Source: Candidatus Aminicenantota bacterium (GTDB lineage: Bacteria > Acidobacteriota > Aminicenantia > Aminicenantales > Aminicenantaceae). From it: a DNA stretch of 5,176 nucleotides. Location: the NCBI GenBank assembly GCA_030607635.1, contig JAUWJP010000140.1:1-5176 (forward strand), in the 5' to 3' direction. The translations under genes and the position numbers were made by a program. Under the pieces are notes generated by a model. The model did no database searches and was not told the origin of the DNA. It worked only from the letters and a program-made list of their open reading frames with translations. Positions 1 through 5,176 of this stretch are shown here, piece by piece. Within the stretch, counting starts at the first letter, position 1, and every line of letters starts with the position of its first letter.

Positions 1-351
1 AATCGTATCTCCTTCGACAATGCACCCGGGCTTTTTGATGAGTGTGCCTCCTATAGAGGCGACATCTCCCCTGATGCGAGCTGTGGGCTCCAGAGTGATG
101 GTTGAGCCGAATCCTAAAACTACTTCCTCTACTTCGCCAGTTATAATAACTTCTCCTCCGAAGGCGATAACGCCTTCTTTGACTCTTCCGTTTATATGGA
201 CTACTCTCCTAAAAGTGACGATATTATCTTGGACTTCGCCTTCAGCGACAACGATATCTTTCTTCAAGGTAAAGCTCTGCTGACTTTGGAGAGGGATAGA
301 TCCTGAGATAAGGAAAAGAAGGATAAGGACAAACAATATCTTATTTTTCAT
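1..351 (-). CDS. Exported bactofilin-like (polymer-forming, beta-helical) protein, 3' end missing
   Basis: The first 117 codons are visible and the gene runs off the left edge. Residues 1-24 form a signal peptide: MKNK, a hydrophobic stretch of Leu/Ile/Phe, then SIPLQSQ. The rest consists of short repeating strands rich in Val, Ile and Gly, such as HINGRVKEGVIAFGGEV, VVLGFGSTITL and RIRGDVASIGGTL. This pattern is typical of right-handed beta-helices of the bactofilin/DUF583 type. Cytoplasmic bactofilins lack signal peptides, so this copy probably acts in the periplasm or at the surface. The ATG at 351-349 overlaps the stop of the anti-sigma gene (ATGA), and GGAG lies 7 nt upstream (362-359). 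Translation is therefore probably coupled to the sigma/anti-sigma operon, and the protein may be an effector or a sensed component. The fold class is moderately sure; the specific function is unknown. Confidence 0.72.
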   Translation of the reverse strand, partial: MKNKILFVLILLFLISGSIPLQSQQSFTLKKDIVVAEGEVQDNIVTFRRVVHINGRVKEGVIAFGGEVIITGEVEEVVLGFGSTITLEPTARIRGDVASIGGTLIKKPGCIVEGDTI

Positions 352-927
352 GTTTTTTCTCCGATCAATATTTTTCTTTTTATTCCATAGATAGAGAAAG
401 CGATTAAAATAATGGCGATTGTGATAATGATTATCTGGACTTGGGGATTTATGATAGTTGTCAACGAAGCGAAGGCTTTGATGATATATTCAAAGAACTG
501 TTGAAGAGTTTTGACAAAAAGAGATGCTACCTTAAAGAGTTTCACAAAGACTGGAGAAAGATTTCTTACGAAATTCCACAGGCTATAATTAAGGCTGGTA
601 AGAAGACTTGAGAAATTTTGACCTGCAACTAGAAGAAGGATAAAGATTGCTAAGATGATTGAGCCGAAACCGGCATATGCGGCTGTGAGCCATGCAGAGA
701 GGGGAACTCTGATCGGAAAAATTCTAGCCATGACCTGCTGGGTGAAATCGGGAGGTGTTTGCCAGAGCGGGAGATTTTCTGAGGCCTGAAGCAAGAGCCT
801 TCTTTCTTCAAGAGCATTTTTTACATTTTCGGCAGGTAGCCAGGTGCTCTTCGATTTTTTTATTTTCACTAAGAGGAAGCTCTTTCTCTATGAAAAGATA
901 AATCTGTTCAATGCTGAGGCATTTCAT
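348..927 (-). CDS. Membrane anti-sigma factor with zf-HC2 zinc finger, interrupted by a one-base frameshift
   Basis: The ATG at 927-925 overlaps the sigma stop (ATGA) and has GGAGGAG 5 nt upstream (939-933). From it the gene encodes 39 residues containing EEHLATCRKCK. This is the His-x3-Cys-x2-Cys motif of zf-HC2 anti-sigma factors (H28, C32, C35). The frame then stops at TGA 810-808. The family-like continuation, KNALEERRLLLQ through PPDFTQQVMARI, lies in another frame that stays open to 348. Removing one A from the A6 run at 817-822 joins the two parts into about 192 residues. The second part has two membrane segments (about 692-621 and 440-379) separated by an aromatic, amphipathic stretch, and it ends in a basic tail. 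The expected role is to bind and silence the adjacent sigma factor. Function is in doubt unless the extra base is an error or is bypassed. An alternative GTG at 869 would lose the zinc motif and has no supporting context. Confidence 0.8.
817..822 (-). other. A6 run, frameshift point in the anti-sigma gene
   Basis: On the minus strand the sequence reads TGC CGA AAA TGT, then six A, then TGCTCTTGA. The upstream frame reaches TGA nine bases after the run. With five A it would continue as TGT AAA AAT GCT CTT GAA, giving C-K-N-A-L-E, which is what zf-HC2 proteins look like after the second Cys. A longer A7 run at 855-861 is not the site, because a shift there would destroy the His/Cys motif. Confidence 0.75.
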
Positions 928-1493
928 GCTTTCTCCTCCAAGCGCGTTCGAATTAATTCTCTGGCTTGAAAGACTCTGTTTTTGATCGTTCCTACAGGCA
1001 AGCCTTTTATTTCTGCCATTTCTTCATAGCTGAATTCGTTGATATGCCTCCAGACAAACACTTCTCTTAAAGGAGCTGGAATTTTTTCTAAGGTCCGCTC
1101 AATTCTTTCCCTGAGCTCGGAGATTTCAAACTTTTTCACGATGGAAGGTTCCTTATCTGGAACTTGAAGAGGAGGAAGGTCGCTGTCTTGTTCCTGCTGG
1201 TCAAGGGAGAAGGCATCAATTTTTTTCTTTCGCCAGTAATCAATGATAAAATTGGATGCAATTTTGAAAAGCCAGGTGCTGAATTTATACTGAGGCTTAT
1301 AGGAGTGAAGAGAAGAATATGTCTTTATAAATACTTCCTGGGTAAAATCTAGAGCTAGTTCATGCTCTCCAACCGTGCGGCCGATGTAGTTCAGCAGGGG
1401 TTGTTGATACTTTTGGATAATCATTTCAAAAGCCTCTTTCTCTCCTTTGATTGTCCTTTCGACGAGTTCTTTATCTTCATTCATGGAGGACAT
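924..1493 (-). CDS. RNA polymerase ECF (sigma-70 family, group 4) sigma factor
   Basis: This 189-residue protein is the usual length for an ECF sigma factor and has only the sigma-2 and sigma-4 domains. Region 2 covers about residues 14-91. It includes the core-binding segment DFTQEVFIKTYSSLHSY (49-65) and the promoter-melting and -10-recognition segment FSTWLFKIASNFIIDYWRKK (71-90). A Gln/Asp/Pro-rich linker follows. Region 4 (about 131-186) contains the -35-binding helix-turn-helix SYEEMAEIKGLPVGTIKNRV (155-174). The ATG at 1493 is chosen because GAGGA lies 4 nt upstream (1502-1498); the in-frame ATG at 1484 has no such site. The stop overlaps the start of the zinc-finger anti-sigma gene, the classic arrangement for an anti-sigma-controlled ECF factor. 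It lies 58 nt downstream of lolA with no terminator between them, so it may also be read from the lolA promoter. Confidence 0.95.
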   Translation of the reverse strand: MSSMNEDKELVERTIKGEKEAFEMIIQKYQQPLLNYIGRTVGEHELALDFTQEVFIKTYSSLHSYKPQYKFSTWLFKIASNFIIDYWRKKKIDAFSLDQQEQDSDLPPLQVPDKEPSIVKKFEISELRERIERTLEKIPAPLREVFVWRHINEFSYEEMAEIKGLPVGTIKNRVFQARELIRTRLEEKA

Positions 1494-1507
1494 CCTGTCC
1501 TCAAAAG

Positions 1508-1534
1508 TTTATACGAAAATGGGCGGAGATGGTT
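1508..1534 (-). promoter_or_regulatory. Possible ECF-type promoter of the sigma operon
   Basis: Upstream of the sigma gene the minus strand carries TAAACC (AACC at 1534-1531), a 15-nt spacer, then CGTATAAA (1515-1508). AAC-containing -35 and CGT-containing -10 boxes are typical of ECF-dependent promoters, which often autoregulate. A second AAACC lies at 1541-1537. The spacer is slightly short and the implied leader is only about 9 nt, so this is tentative. Confidence 0.25.
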
Positions 1535-1551
1535 TAGGTTTGGAGTATTTT

Positions 1552-2208
1552 TTAGGGGCATTCACTTTTTTTGTCTGATTCATCCTCGATAATTTCAACA
1601 TCTGCAGGTATTTTCAACTCAAACACCTTTTTAGATAATCGAACATTTGTCTTTATCTGGGAAAACTTAAACTCATTTTTATTTCCGGCCCAATCAAAAA
1701 AAATGGCTCTTCGGATAAGCCAGGTCTTTTCGTCTATTTCCAGAAGGATGTACGTGTATTCACCTTCTTCTCTGGGAGTTAATTTCAGCTGCCGCGCCTT
1801 TCTGTTTTCTGAAGGGAAAGAGCTAGGCTCGATTAAATAGTTTTCATTCAGTCGCCTCTTACCAGAAAGAAGAGAAAGGATCTCTGATTCATACTTTTCT
1901 TTTGATGAGTAACTCCGGAAAAGCTCTTTATCCTCTGGCATATACAGAAGGAAGACTCCTTCTTTGTAGAGGAAAATCTTCTCCTCCGGGTCTTTATACT
2001 CCCATTTCATCAAGTCTGGTTTTTTGAAATAAAATTTTCCCTTCTCTATCAGAGGGGTAGAAACCGAGGAAGAGTAGTATATTTGATTAAAATTAGATTG
2101 GATAGATTGGACTGAGCGAAGTTTCCTCTCTACTTTAAGAGCGATATCTTCAACAGTAGGAGAAGAACTAAGCCAGGAGAGTATGAGTAAGCCAATGATG
2201 TGTTTCAT
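1552..2208 (-). CDS. lolA: Outer-membrane lipoprotein carrier protein LolA
   Basis: LolA is the periplasmic chaperone that takes lipoproteins from the LolCDE complex to the outer membrane. From the ATG at 2208 the protein has 218 residues. It begins with a short signal peptide (MKHIIGLLILSWLSSS) and then an amphipathic helix starting VEDIALKVERKL. Family features follow in order: the SNFNQIYYSS strand, GKFYFKKPDLMKWEY (about 57-71), the SEILSLLSGKRRL helix (about 108-120), the LKLTPREEGEYTYILLEID strands, and a C-terminal FDWAGNKNEFKFSQIKTN segment leading to IPADVEII. Longer starts up to 2340 are rejected: they would translate the palindromic element and have no signal-peptide logic. No Shine-Dalgarno site precedes the ATG, but a TATAAT box ends 7 nt upstream, so the mRNA may be leaderless. 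No LolB gene is nearby. The protein ends in ECP. Confidence 0.9.
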   Translation of the reverse strand: MKHIIGLLILSWLSSSPTVEDIALKVERKLRSVQSIQSNFNQIYYSSSVSTPLIEKGKFYFKKPDLMKWEYKDPEEKIFLYKEGVFLLYMPEDKELFRSYSSKEKYESEILSLLSGKRRLNENYLIEPSSFPSENRKARQLKLTPREEGEYTYILLEIDEKTWLIRRAIFFDWAGNKNEFKFSQIKTNVRLSKKVFELKIPADVEIIEDESDKKSECP

Positions 2209-2215
2209 GGCATCT

Positions 2216-2243
2216 ATTATATAAAATGGGATCAGACTTGCAA
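2216..2243 (-). promoter_or_regulatory. Promoter-like boxes upstream of lolA
   Basis: The minus strand reads TTGCAA (2243-2238), a 16-nt spacer, then a perfect TATAAT (2221-2216). Transcription would start at about 2209, next to the lolA ATG at 2208, implying little or no leader. The -35-like box lies inside the arm of the 175-bp palindromic element and the -10 box lies just outside it. Confidence 0.5.
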
Positions 2244-2399
2244 AACTTGAATTATTCCTAGATAAAAAAAATAGCGTAACCTGGGTCAAATAAGCGCGAT
2301 CAGGTTTTGAAAACTTGAATTTTTTCTCGATAAAAAACAAAGTTTTCTCTCCGAGAAGGAGACAAATAATAATTCAAGTTTTGCAAGTCTGACCCCATT
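2225..2399. repeat. 175-bp palindromic element, REP/MITE-like, between divergent genes
   Basis: The arms 2225-2256 and 2368-2399 are reverse complements at 31 of 32 positions, separated by 111 nt. Each arm reads inward AATGGGRTCAGACTTGC followed by AAAACTTGAATTATT. The interior has a diverged direct copy of the left arm at 2298-2336, offset by 68 nt and matching 2230-2268 at 32 of 39 positions. It also has a small stem TTCTCG/CGAGAA (2324-2329 and 2352-2357). I see no transposase reading frame. GGGGTCAGAC-type termini resemble repeats I recall around RAYT/Y1 transposases in other genomes, but no such gene is in view. It fills most of the 226-nt gap between lolA and the symporter. Confidence 0.8.
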
Positions 2400-2427
2400 G
2401 CCAAGAGATAGATTTTTTTGTTATAAG
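2398..2427 (+). promoter_or_regulatory. Possible promoter of the symporter gene
   Basis: TTGCCA (2398-2403), an 18-nt spacer and TATAAG (2422-2427) resemble a sigma-70 promoter. The -35-like box begins at the very end of the palindromic element. The predicted start, near 2434, falls beside the GTG at 2435, again implying a very short or absent leader. Confidence 0.35.
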
Positions 2428-2434
2428 TTGTTGC

Positions 2435-3835
2435 GTGAGGCTTGAATTTTTCCTTTTTCTCCTTGCCTACTTCTTTCTTCTCCTCCTCGTAAGTTTCATT
2501 TTTTCAACGAGGATGAAGAATCTAGAGGATTTTTTTCTTGCTTCCCGACGTCTTCCAGCCTTTTTAGTCTATTTATCTCTTGCCGCTTCTTGGTTCGGGG
2601 CGACATCAACCTTGGTATCTGCTGATGAAGCCCTTGAGACAGGAGTAAGTTCATTCTGGATCATGGGAGTCCCGGCAGTGCTTACTGTTCTTATCCTTGC
2701 TTTTTTTTTGGCCCGACCCATTCGGCGCCTTCCTATAGTGAGTTTGCCGGACCTTGTGGAGTTACGCTACGGCCGTGCTGTTCGTCATCTGGCTGCCATA
2801 CTGATTATCTGGTACATGGCAGTGCTGGCTGCTTCCCAAATGGTAGCAATTGGCCATTTTTTGAAATCGTTTCTTGGCATTTCTTATCTCACGAGTCTTG
2901 CATTGGGAACAATCGTGGTCCTCGCTTACTCTGTCTTTGGAGGCTTTTTTTCCGTAGTAATCACAGACGCTCTTCAGTTTTTTCTCCTTGTAGCAGGAAT
3001 CTTCGGGCTCTTCTTTTTTCTTTCGGATTTTTCCTCCTTAAGTGATATTTCTCTCTTTGCTTCGGAGCTTGGGAAAGATAATTATTTCAATTTTTTCTTT
3101 AATTTTAAAAAGAACTTTCTCATTGTTCTCTCTTTTACTCTGGCATGGACAATCTCTCCCATTGCCTGGCAGAGGATTCAGGCAGCTCGGACAGACAGGA
3201 GTGCACGCTTTGGGCTGTTCGCTGCTTCTGGGACTTTTTTTCTTCTCTACGGGATCGTTGTCTTCATCGGTATGATCTCTCTTCCTGTATTCTTTTCCCA
3301 GAAGCTTGAGGGGCCTCTCCTTTCTGAAATTATTTCCTCAAGGGCCGGGATTTTCCTGGGCGGTATTTTGTTTGTTGCTATCGTGGCTGCAGTCATGTCC
3401 ACCATGGACACTGCAATCAACACCGGAGCTCTTTCTTTAACACGAGATGTCTACCAGCAAATTTTTTCTTCGAGCAGAGGAAAAGGGATTGTGTTAGTGA
3501 GTCGCCTCTCGACTTTATTTGTAGGAGGATTTGCATTTCTTGTGGCGACCAGGTTTCAAAGCATCTTGAAAACCCTGGGCCTTGCTTCAGAAATTATGGC
3601 CGAAGGCCTTTTTATTCCAGGTATTGCTATGATTTTTCTGAAGAAAAAATTGCCCATGGCCGGGTTTTTAAGCCTGCTTCTGGGTGGAGGGTATTCTTTG
3701 CTCAGGTTTTTGTGTGAAGTAAAGCTTCTCTCCTTGAGTTGGCCTTCATGGCCCTATTCTGTTCCGTATGGCCTTGGTCTAAGCCTTGCAGGATTTGTTG
3801 CAGGCGTTGTCATTGAAAAATACAGGAGAAATTAA
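2435..3835 (+). CDS. Sodium:solute symporter family (SSF) transporter, substrate unknown
   Basis: This 466-residue, very hydrophobic protein has about 12-13 membrane helices and should couple solute uptake to sodium entry. SSF signatures appear in order: the N-terminal helix, then EDFFLASRRLPAFLVYLSLA followed by SWFGATSTL (31-60); the LPDLVELRYG loop (104-113); VFGGFFSVVITDALQFFLL (167-185); SPIAWQRIQAAR (241-252); and AIVAAVMSTMDTAINTGALS (315-334) with LTRDVYQ (335-341). The Ser/Thr-containing MSTMDT helix corresponds to the Na2-site helix of vSGLT-like transporters. The length is slightly below many family members, mainly from a short C-terminus. The start is GTG with no clear Shine-Dalgarno site and no in-frame upstream alternative. 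The gene stands alone, flanked by two palindromic repeats, with no enzyme neighbour to indicate its solute. The family is sure; the substrate cannot be told. Confidence 0.92.
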   Translation: MRLEFFLFLLAYFFLLLLVSFIFSTRMKNLEDFFLASRRLPAFLVYLSLAASWFGATSTLVSADEALETGVSSFWIMGVPAVLTVLILAFFLARPIRRLPIVSLPDLVELRYGRAVRHLAAILIIWYMAVLAASQMVAIGHFLKSFLGISYLTSLALGTIVVLAYSVFGGFFSVVITDALQFFLLVAGIFGLFFFLSDFSSLSDISLFASELGKDNYFNFFFNFKKNFLIVLSFTLAWTISPIAWQRIQAARTDRSARFGLFAASGTFFLLYGIVVFIGMISLPVFFSQKLEGPLLSEIISSRAGIFLGGILFVAIVAAVMSTMDTAINTGALSLTRDVYQQIFSSSRGKGIVLVSRLSTLFVGGFAFLVATRFQSILKTLGLASEIMAEGLFIPGIAMIFLKKKLPMAGFLSLLLGGGYSLLRFLCEVKLLSLSWPSWPYSVPYGLGLSLAGFVAGVVIEKYRRN

Positions 3836-3853
3836 TTAATTAGAAAAAGATTG

Positions 3854-4013
3854 GAAAAAGGGGACAGGCTACTTTTTCTGTAAGATAGAGGACAGTCTTT
3901 GGGATCAGACCTTGCCATCGGGAAAAGATATTTTCCCGCAATCTCGTCCTTATAGCATTCCCTAAGATAAGGCCTGATTCCAACATCAGAAAAAGTAGCC
4001 TGTCCCTTTTTTC
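3854..4013. repeat. 160-bp nested palindromic element downstream of the symporter
   Basis: The outer arms 3854-3880 and 3987-4013 are reverse complements at 26 of 27 positions, with core GGGACAGGCTACTTTTTCTG. Inside is a second inverted pair, GGGATCAGACCTT (3901-3913) and AAGGCCTGATTCC (3969-3981), pairing at 11 of 13. It also holds a perfect 8-bp hairpin, CGGGAAAA-GATA-TTTTCCCG (3919-3938). The inner pair is offset from the outer axis by about 15 nt, as if one repeat sits inside another. The inner word GGGATCAGAC also occurs in the element upstream of the symporter. No coding potential is convincing. Confidence 0.78.
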
Positions 4014-4024
4014 TCCTCTTGTGC

Positions 4025-4044
4025 GGGCTTGATAAATCAAGCCC
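4025..4044. repeat. Perfect 8-bp hairpin repeat (GGGCTTGA/TCAAGCCC)
   Basis: GGGCTTGA, the loop TAAA, then TCAAGCCC form a perfect stem. It is followed by CCTACATTTTGTGTTTTG. The flanking CCTACA and the downstream TTGTTTACTGTTCACTG look like pieces of dispersed intergenic repeats known from other genomes (recollection, not checked). It could weakly terminate plus-strand transcription, but the T tract is interrupted, so a repeat is the preferred reading. Confidence 0.55.
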
Positions 4045-4061
4045 CTACATTTTGTGTTTTG

Positions 4062-4091
4062 TTGTTTACTGTTCACTGAGTTTTTTATATT
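4062..4091 (+). promoter_or_regulatory. Weak promoter candidate for the acyltransferase gene
   Basis: TTGTTT (4062-4067), an 18-nt spacer and TATATT (4086-4091) form a loose sigma-70 match. It lies directly in front of the ATG at 4096 in an AT-rich stretch, so a chance match is quite possible. Confidence 0.25.
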
Positions 4092-4095
4092 ATTT

Positions 4096-4755
4096 ATGTC
4101 GATGTCTTTTTTCAGTGAGTTTCGATGGAGAATGGTTGGAGTTTTGGGGAAGCTGGTTTTATGGTTATGGGCCAAATCAGCCAGGATGAAAGTCCTGGGA
4201 GTAGAAAATTACCAAGAAATAAGAGAACAAGGAAAGCCTGTTATTTTTCTAGTTTGGCACGGGCGGATTTTTATTGTCCCCTTCTTTTTTCGCCGGAGAG
4301 GAATCATGCCGCTTATAAGCCCCAGCAAAGATGGCGAGATCGCTACCCGGATTATGTCCGGGTGGGGATATCGAATCTTAAGAGGATCAAGCTCACATGC
4401 TCTCATCAGAGTTTGGAATAAGATGAAAAGAGAGCTTCAGAGTGGAGGAGAATTGATAATCGTTCCTGATGGTCCCAGAGGGCCAAACCGAGAGATGAAG
4501 CTTGGAGCACTGAAGCTTGCTCAAGAGACCGGAGCCATTCTTGTTCCGTTTACATTTTCGACGTCGAGAAAAAAATTTTTGAAAAGCTGGGATAATTTTT
4601 TGATTTTTCACCCTCTCTCCAGGATCGTTGCCATGTATGGGGAACATTTTACAGTTGATCCTGATCTCAAGGATGATGAGCTGGAGAAAGAACGTCATAA
4701 AATAGAACGTTTTATGCTTCATCTGGATGAGGAGGCTGACAGATTTTTCAATTAG
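4096..4755 (+). CDS. DUF374-family lysophospholipid acyltransferase-like protein
   Basis: From the ATG at 4096 the protein has 219 residues. It matches the DUF374 branch of the glycerolipid/lipid A acyltransferase superfamily, whose members are thought to transfer acyl chains to membrane lipids at the inner membrane. Visible motifs are the hydrophobic N-terminal helix, GKPVIFLVWHGR (46-57, the family histidine block), SPSKDGEIATRIMSGWGY (75-92), RGSSS (96-100) and VPDGPRGPNREMKLG (123-137). These are followed by LAQETGAILVPF and SWDNFLIFHPLSRI. The start is uncertain. GTG 4054 would translate repeat-like DNA. ATG 4096 and 4102 lack Shine-Dalgarno sites. ATG 4132 has GGAG only 2 nt away. Any of the ATGs leaves the motifs intact. 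No lipid A biosynthesis gene is nearby, so the acceptor lipid is unknown. Confidence 0.85.
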   Translation: MSMSFFSEFRWRMVGVLGKLVLWLWAKSARMKVLGVENYQEIREQGKPVIFLVWHGRIFIVPFFFRRRGIMPLISPSKDGEIATRIMSGWGYRILRGSSSHALIRVWNKMKRELQSGGELIIVPDGPRGPNREMKLGALKLAQETGAILVPFTFSTSRKKFLKSWDNFLIFHPLSRIVAMYGEHFTVDPDLKDDELEKERHKIERFMLHLDEEADRFFN

Positions 4756-4767
4756 CTCTTAAACTTC

Positions 4768-4797
4768 TTGTCCTTAGTAGGAAACTTATGTTATAAA
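4768..4797 (+). promoter_or_regulatory. Promoter-like sequence for the TPR gene
   Basis: TTGTCC (4768-4773), an 18-nt spacer and TATAAA (4792-4797) fit a sigma-70 promoter. The predicted start near 4804 leaves a leader of about 16 nt that includes the Shine-Dalgarno site. A small imperfect dyad, TCCT-TAGT-AGGA (4771-4782), overlaps the spacer. Confidence 0.45.
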
Positions 4798-4819
4798 TAC
4801 GCACAAAAAGGAGAAGAAC

Positions 4820-5176
4820 ATGAAGGCAAAAATATTTTTTTCACTTCTTATCTTATTAAGTTTTTCTATTCCCTTAATCTCCCAGGAACCTGAGGAATTG
4901 ATTGCTCAGGGGGACAAATTATATGCGGAGATGAAAGATATGGCCACGGCGCAGGAAGCGCTGTCTAAATACAGGGAAGCCGCCGTTAAAGCAGAGAATA
5001 AATTCGAAGTTTTTTGGAAGCTTTCCAGGATATTATATTACATAGGAACCAGAACAGAGAGTAAGAAGGAAAAAAAGATTATTCTTGGTCAAGGACTTTA
5101 TTATGCAAAAAAAGCAGTAGCATTAGAACCTGAGAAGCCGGATGGCCACTACTGGCTTGGCGTCAGTTATGGAGTC
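4820..5176 (+). CDS. Exported TPR-containing protein, possibly TatT-like, 3' end missing
   Basis: The first 119 codons are visible before the right edge. AAGGAG (4808-4813) lies 6 nt before the ATG. Residues 1-22 form a signal peptide: MKAK, a hydrophobic core, then SIPLISQ. The mature part begins EPEELIAQGDKLYAEM. It continues with a helical repeat pattern, ALSKYREAAVKAENKFEVFW and later YYAKKAVALEPEKPDGHYWL, which has the alternating helices and final Pro typical of tetratricopeptide repeats. The arrangement, with a basic linker between repeats and HYWLGVSYG after the second, resembles the TatT (TRAP-associated periplasmic TPR) family. No TRAP transporter gene is in the window, so this is only a family hint. 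The gap to the acyltransferase is 64 nt with its own promoter-like boxes, so it may be a separate unit. Confidence 0.78.
   Translation, partial: MKAKIFFSLLILLSFSIPLISQEPEELIAQGDKLYAEMKDMATAQEALSKYREAAVKAENKFEVFWKLSRILYYIGTRTESKKEKKIILGQGLYYAKKAVALEPEKPDGHYWLGVSYGV

Noticed and set aside
20..283. 87-codon plus-strand open frame
   Set aside because: It is antisense to the bactofilin-like gene, whose signal peptide, Shine-Dalgarno site and ATGA coupling are much stronger evidence.
855..861. A7 run as the anti-sigma frameshift site
   Set aside because: A one-base change here would join the frames but replace the His/Cys zinc motif with KSKSTWLPAENV. The A6 run at 817-822 preserves the motif.
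2209..2340. N-terminal extension of the lolA frame
   Set aside because: It translates the palindromic element and would place the signal peptide internally; the ATG at 2208 gives a normal LolA.
2225..2399. CRISPR-like repeat array
   Set aside because: Only three arm copies exist, one of them inverted and one diverged, with no regular unique spacers or cas genes.
4025..4060. Intrinsic terminator for the symporter
   Set aside because: The stem is good, but the following bases are CCTACATTTTGTG rather than an uninterrupted T tract, and it lies almost 200 nt past the stop codon.
3840..4175. 111-codon open frame on the minus strand
   Set aside because: It runs through both palindromes and into the start of the acyltransferase, with low-complexity residues, no Shine-Dalgarno site and no recognisable domain.
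4393..4722. 109-codon minus-strand open frame
   Set aside because: It is a shadow of the acyltransferase gene, which has full family motifs in the plus frame.

Overview
The window looks like part of a moderately AT-rich genome of a diderm (Gram-negative-type) bacterium. The evidence is a LolA-type lipoprotein carrier, a DUF374-family acyltransferase, exported proteins with short signal peptides, and strong Shine-Dalgarno sites on several genes. No LolB or other proteobacterial marker is visible. The gene mix and the palindromic intergenic repeats resemble uncultured Aminicenantes/Acidobacteriota-like genomes, but this is a weak guess.

The minus-strand block (about 1-2208) reads leftwards as lolA, then an ECF sigma factor, a zinc-finger anti-sigma factor, and an exported bactofilin-like beta-helical protein cut by the left edge. 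The last three genes are joined by ATGA start/stop overlaps at 924-927 and 348-351, so they are probably translationally coupled. This looks like an envelope-sensing module: a membrane anti-sigma would hold the sigma factor, and LolA and the exported protein act in the periplasm or outer envelope. The anti-sigma gene is broken by one extra base in an A6 run directly after its zinc-binding motif. It is therefore a pseudogene, a sequencing error or a slippage site.

The divergent region (2209-2434) is almost filled by a 175-bp palindromic element with 32-nt arms matching at 31 of 32 positions. The element also holds a diverged direct copy of its own arm. Promoter-like boxes for lolA (minus) and the symporter (plus) lie at or just outside its two ends.

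The plus-strand block (2435-5176) starts with a sodium:solute symporter family gene. A 260-nt gap follows, made of a second nested palindrome and an unrelated perfect hairpin. Next come a DUF374 lysophospholipid-acyltransferase-like gene and, after its own promoter-like sequence, an exported TPR protein cut by the right edge. The two long palindromes on either side of the symporter share the word GGGATCAGAC, which suggests related mobile or REP-like repeats. I see no tRNA, rRNA, CRISPR array, transposase gene or convincing intrinsic terminator.
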